Source of the DNA: Pogostemon cablin
Taxonomy: Eukaryota > Streptophyta > Magnoliopsida > Lamiales > Lamiaceae
Reading direction: 5' to 3'
DNA length: 64,000 nucleotides
Assembly (NCBI GenBank): GCA_023678885.1
Contig: CM042993.1
Location: 4,734,501 to 4,798,500, forward strand
Shown: positions 62,184 through 64,000 of the stretch, piece after piece
How positions within the stretch are numbered: the stretch's first letter is position 1
Layout of the letters: each line of letters opens with the position of its first letter
Position numbers and translations under genes: made by a program
Notes under the pieces: generated by a model
What the model was told of the DNA's origin: nothing
Database searches by the model: none
The model's input: only the letters and a program-made list of their open reading frames with translations

Positions 62184-63640
62184 ATACCCAAATAAGGAAG
62201 AAGGAGTGTATATAATTTAATTCTACTTTTTAATTTTAAAAAGATTAATTTTGTAATTTTAGGGGTGTGTATATAATAAAATTTTATAATTTATATAAAC
62301 AATAAGAATGCTATATGTACTTAAGAGTAATAAAATATTATATAAACATGGTAATCTAGATAAGGCCCTCATATTTTAGGAGTGTGATATAATAAAATTT
62401 TGAATTTATATAAACAATAAGTATTTCCTAATTTGCTGAAATTAGTTATGACAACATGAATCAACTTGAAGTTTAAAAATAATGAATTTATTTTATTCAA
62501 AATATTCTCAAAACACTTAATTTCTTCAAAATAGTCTTATACCTTATGAGTTCTTATCAAAATGATCTTTTTTACTTAAAAATGTTCAAGTTTTTTAATT
62601 TTATGAGATGAGACTGAAACGATACTTTTATAAAAATTTTTAGACGATATCAAAGCAAAACTAAAAAAGTTTGGGACAAAAATGAATTTTTTAACTAATG
62701 TTTTAGTATATAGCATAGAAAAATAGTGGAATAATTTATGTTTTATCTCATCAACTTAAAGATAGACAAAATCAAGGCAATAATCAGATCATAAAAAGTT
62801 TATTCTTCTTCTCAAATTGCTGATCAACATTCAACTCAACAAAAGCACTGCTCTAATCACTATCTTCATTCAGTTTAACAAACTTTATTCAATCACACTT
62901 ATAAAATTGAGATTGAAAACATGTTCACCCCAATTATGTTTAGATTCAATGACAACAGATTATGGCGTCCCAGCTGCTATAGAGCATTTTACCCACGTTT
63001 GTAATTCATATAGCTAAGAGGGAAGAGGGTTGAACCAGATCAAGAAAGACTCAATTCAGAACAGAGAATGTGAACATTTTACCCACTCCATTATTACTGC
63101 AAAAGTTAAGATATGTAGTGGAAGTCATCTCTCTCCAAGACAAGCCCAACATGGTGAGAGTAAAAGAAGGCAGTAGTACAAGTATAGATATGGTTTGTCA
63201 TAATTCAATAATCAAAAGTGAAAAAATTAATTAAAATTTGGCTGAGTACCAACGAAATTTTATAAAAATTTCGGCAATGTACCATCGAACATTTTTGCAA
63301 AAATTTCAGCCACAATCTACCGAAATTTAATTGAAATTTCGACAGACCAGTCCTGAAAATTTTGAACATCGATTTTTCAACACCCAACTCAAATTCACGT
63401 TGCTTCCAACTATTAAACCCACATTCCATCTAAAATTTCATTAGCCCACGAATTATTTGACAACTAAGTACATAATTTCAAAAACCATGAACCCTAGTAC
63501 GATTTTGAAAAGAATGCAGTGGAGAATTACTTACCGTTGATCAATCGTTTTTCTTGTTCCATATTGGGTGTGAAATTAAGTCCCCCCTCTCTCTTCTCTA
63601 TTCTCCTTTCATTTCTTCTTTCTTCTCATTTCAGTGTTCT
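62184..63640. other. Right internal part of the MULE, no gene seen
   Basis: AT-rich. From about 63230 to 63370 there are repeated 'aaatttcgg(c/t)' motifs that match, in inverted orientation, the first intron of the transposase (51890-52020). The element's inverted symmetry therefore reaches beyond the TIRs. Confidence 0.5.
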
Positions 63641-63921
63641 TCTCCCGCTTTCTGTTTGTGTAAGTGTGTGTGTTTTGTGTTCAGTGCGTGTGAGACATGT
63701 GTGTGAGTGTGTTTTTTGTATTTAGTGTGAGAGTTTTTAGGTGTTGCCGTGTTGGTACCCAAATCATTGGGTGTGGAAAGCAAAACCATTTTCTTTTTTA
63801 TTTTATTTAATTAATGGGTTGGGTTTTTTTAAATGGGTAGGGTTATAAATGATATTTCACATGTCTTTCGTCTTGAACACGGGTGCCTTAAGTAATATTG
63901 CGGGTGACAATAGTGTCGCCC
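63640..63921. repeat. Right terminal inverted repeat of the MULE
   Basis: The strict match to the left TIR is about 63757-63921. Further inward, 'gtgtgtgagtgtgttt' mirrors the CA-rich stretch at 51410-51490. Confidence 0.85.
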
Positions 63922-64000
63922 TTATTTATAATACTCCTATTTGTTAAGCCCAATAGGGAATTCGCTCCAAGAGTTCCAAACTAGTTGTATAAAAAGTAGA

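Larger units (their letters stand above)
51267..63921 (+). mobile_element. Mutator-like element (MULE-OTU type) with a nested Gypsy insertion
   Basis: The left terminus (51267: GGGCGGCACTATTGCCACCC) is repeated in inverted orientation at the right terminus (ending 63921; complement GGGCGACACTATTGTCACCC). Similarity continues for about 165 bp ('aagacgaaagacatgtgaaa', 'aaacccaacccattaattaa'). Flanks are TTATTTTTA (51258-51266) and TTATTTATA (63922-63930), a 9-bp TSD with one mismatch. Inside are transposase and OTU sequences on the plus strand and a plant mobile domain sequence on the minus strand. Without the 6.1-kb Gypsy insertion and its duplicated TSD copy the element would be about 6.5 kb. 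All coding regions are broken, so it is not autonomous now. Confidence 0.88.

Overview
This window is nuclear DNA from a flowering plant, most likely a eudicot and possibly an asterid such as a Lamiales species (the lineage guess is weak). The evidence is GT-AG introns, plant-only gene families (HD-ZIP IV, BBR/BPC, calmodulin-binding glutamate decarboxylase, histone H1 with a lysine/alanine tail), AT-rich intergenic DNA, many Stowaway-like MITEs and plant-type Copia, Gypsy and Mutator-like elements. No rRNA genes, canonical tRNA genes, CRISPR arrays or bacterial operons were seen.

Layout. 1-949 (-): 5' exons of a small conserved plant protein that runs off the left edge. 4164-8785 (+): ten-exon gene for an 810-residue hnRNP Q/nucleolin-like protein with three RRMs. 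12529-13434 (-): BBR/BPC (BASIC PENTACYSTEINE) GAGA-binding factor, with a probable GA-rich leader exon near 14.9-15.0 kb. 17906-18646 (+): histone H1. 22398-25400: pseudogene split by a 2,016-bp solo LTR with a 5-bp target-site duplication (TSD). 28293-29045 (-): GC-rich, intronless thaumatin-like protein. 32783-37635 (-): ten-exon, divergent HD-ZIP IV homeodomain-START gene whose introns hold several copies of one MITE family. 38737-43743: old, decayed Ty1/copia element. 45310-50395 (+): complete glutamate decarboxylase, 496 residues, with a 2.5-kb GC-AG intron.

The right end, 51267-63921, is the most striking part. It reads as one 12.7-kb Mutator-like element (MULE) with long terminal inverted repeats and a 9-bp TSD (8/9 match). 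It carries a decayed MURA/FAR1-type transposase (zinc finger, DDE catalytic core, SWIM finger) followed by an OTU cysteine-protease domain. On the other strand is a partial plant mobile domain (PMD) gene. A very young, non-autonomous Tat-like Gypsy structure (54778-60919) with three LTR copies and a perfect 5-bp TSD sits inside the OTU coding region. Its LTRs contain perfect matches to Pol III A and B boxes.

The host genes are unrelated neighbours, not a pathway. Mobile elements, mainly MITEs from a 9-bp-TSD (Mutator-type) family and Stowaway-like MITEs, fill the introns and spacers. Premature stops in the Copia element and the MULE are mostly explained by C-to-T or G-to-A changes, as expected from cytosine methylation and deamination. 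Exon boundaries were chosen by reading frame, splice signals and family knowledge, not by aligned transcripts.
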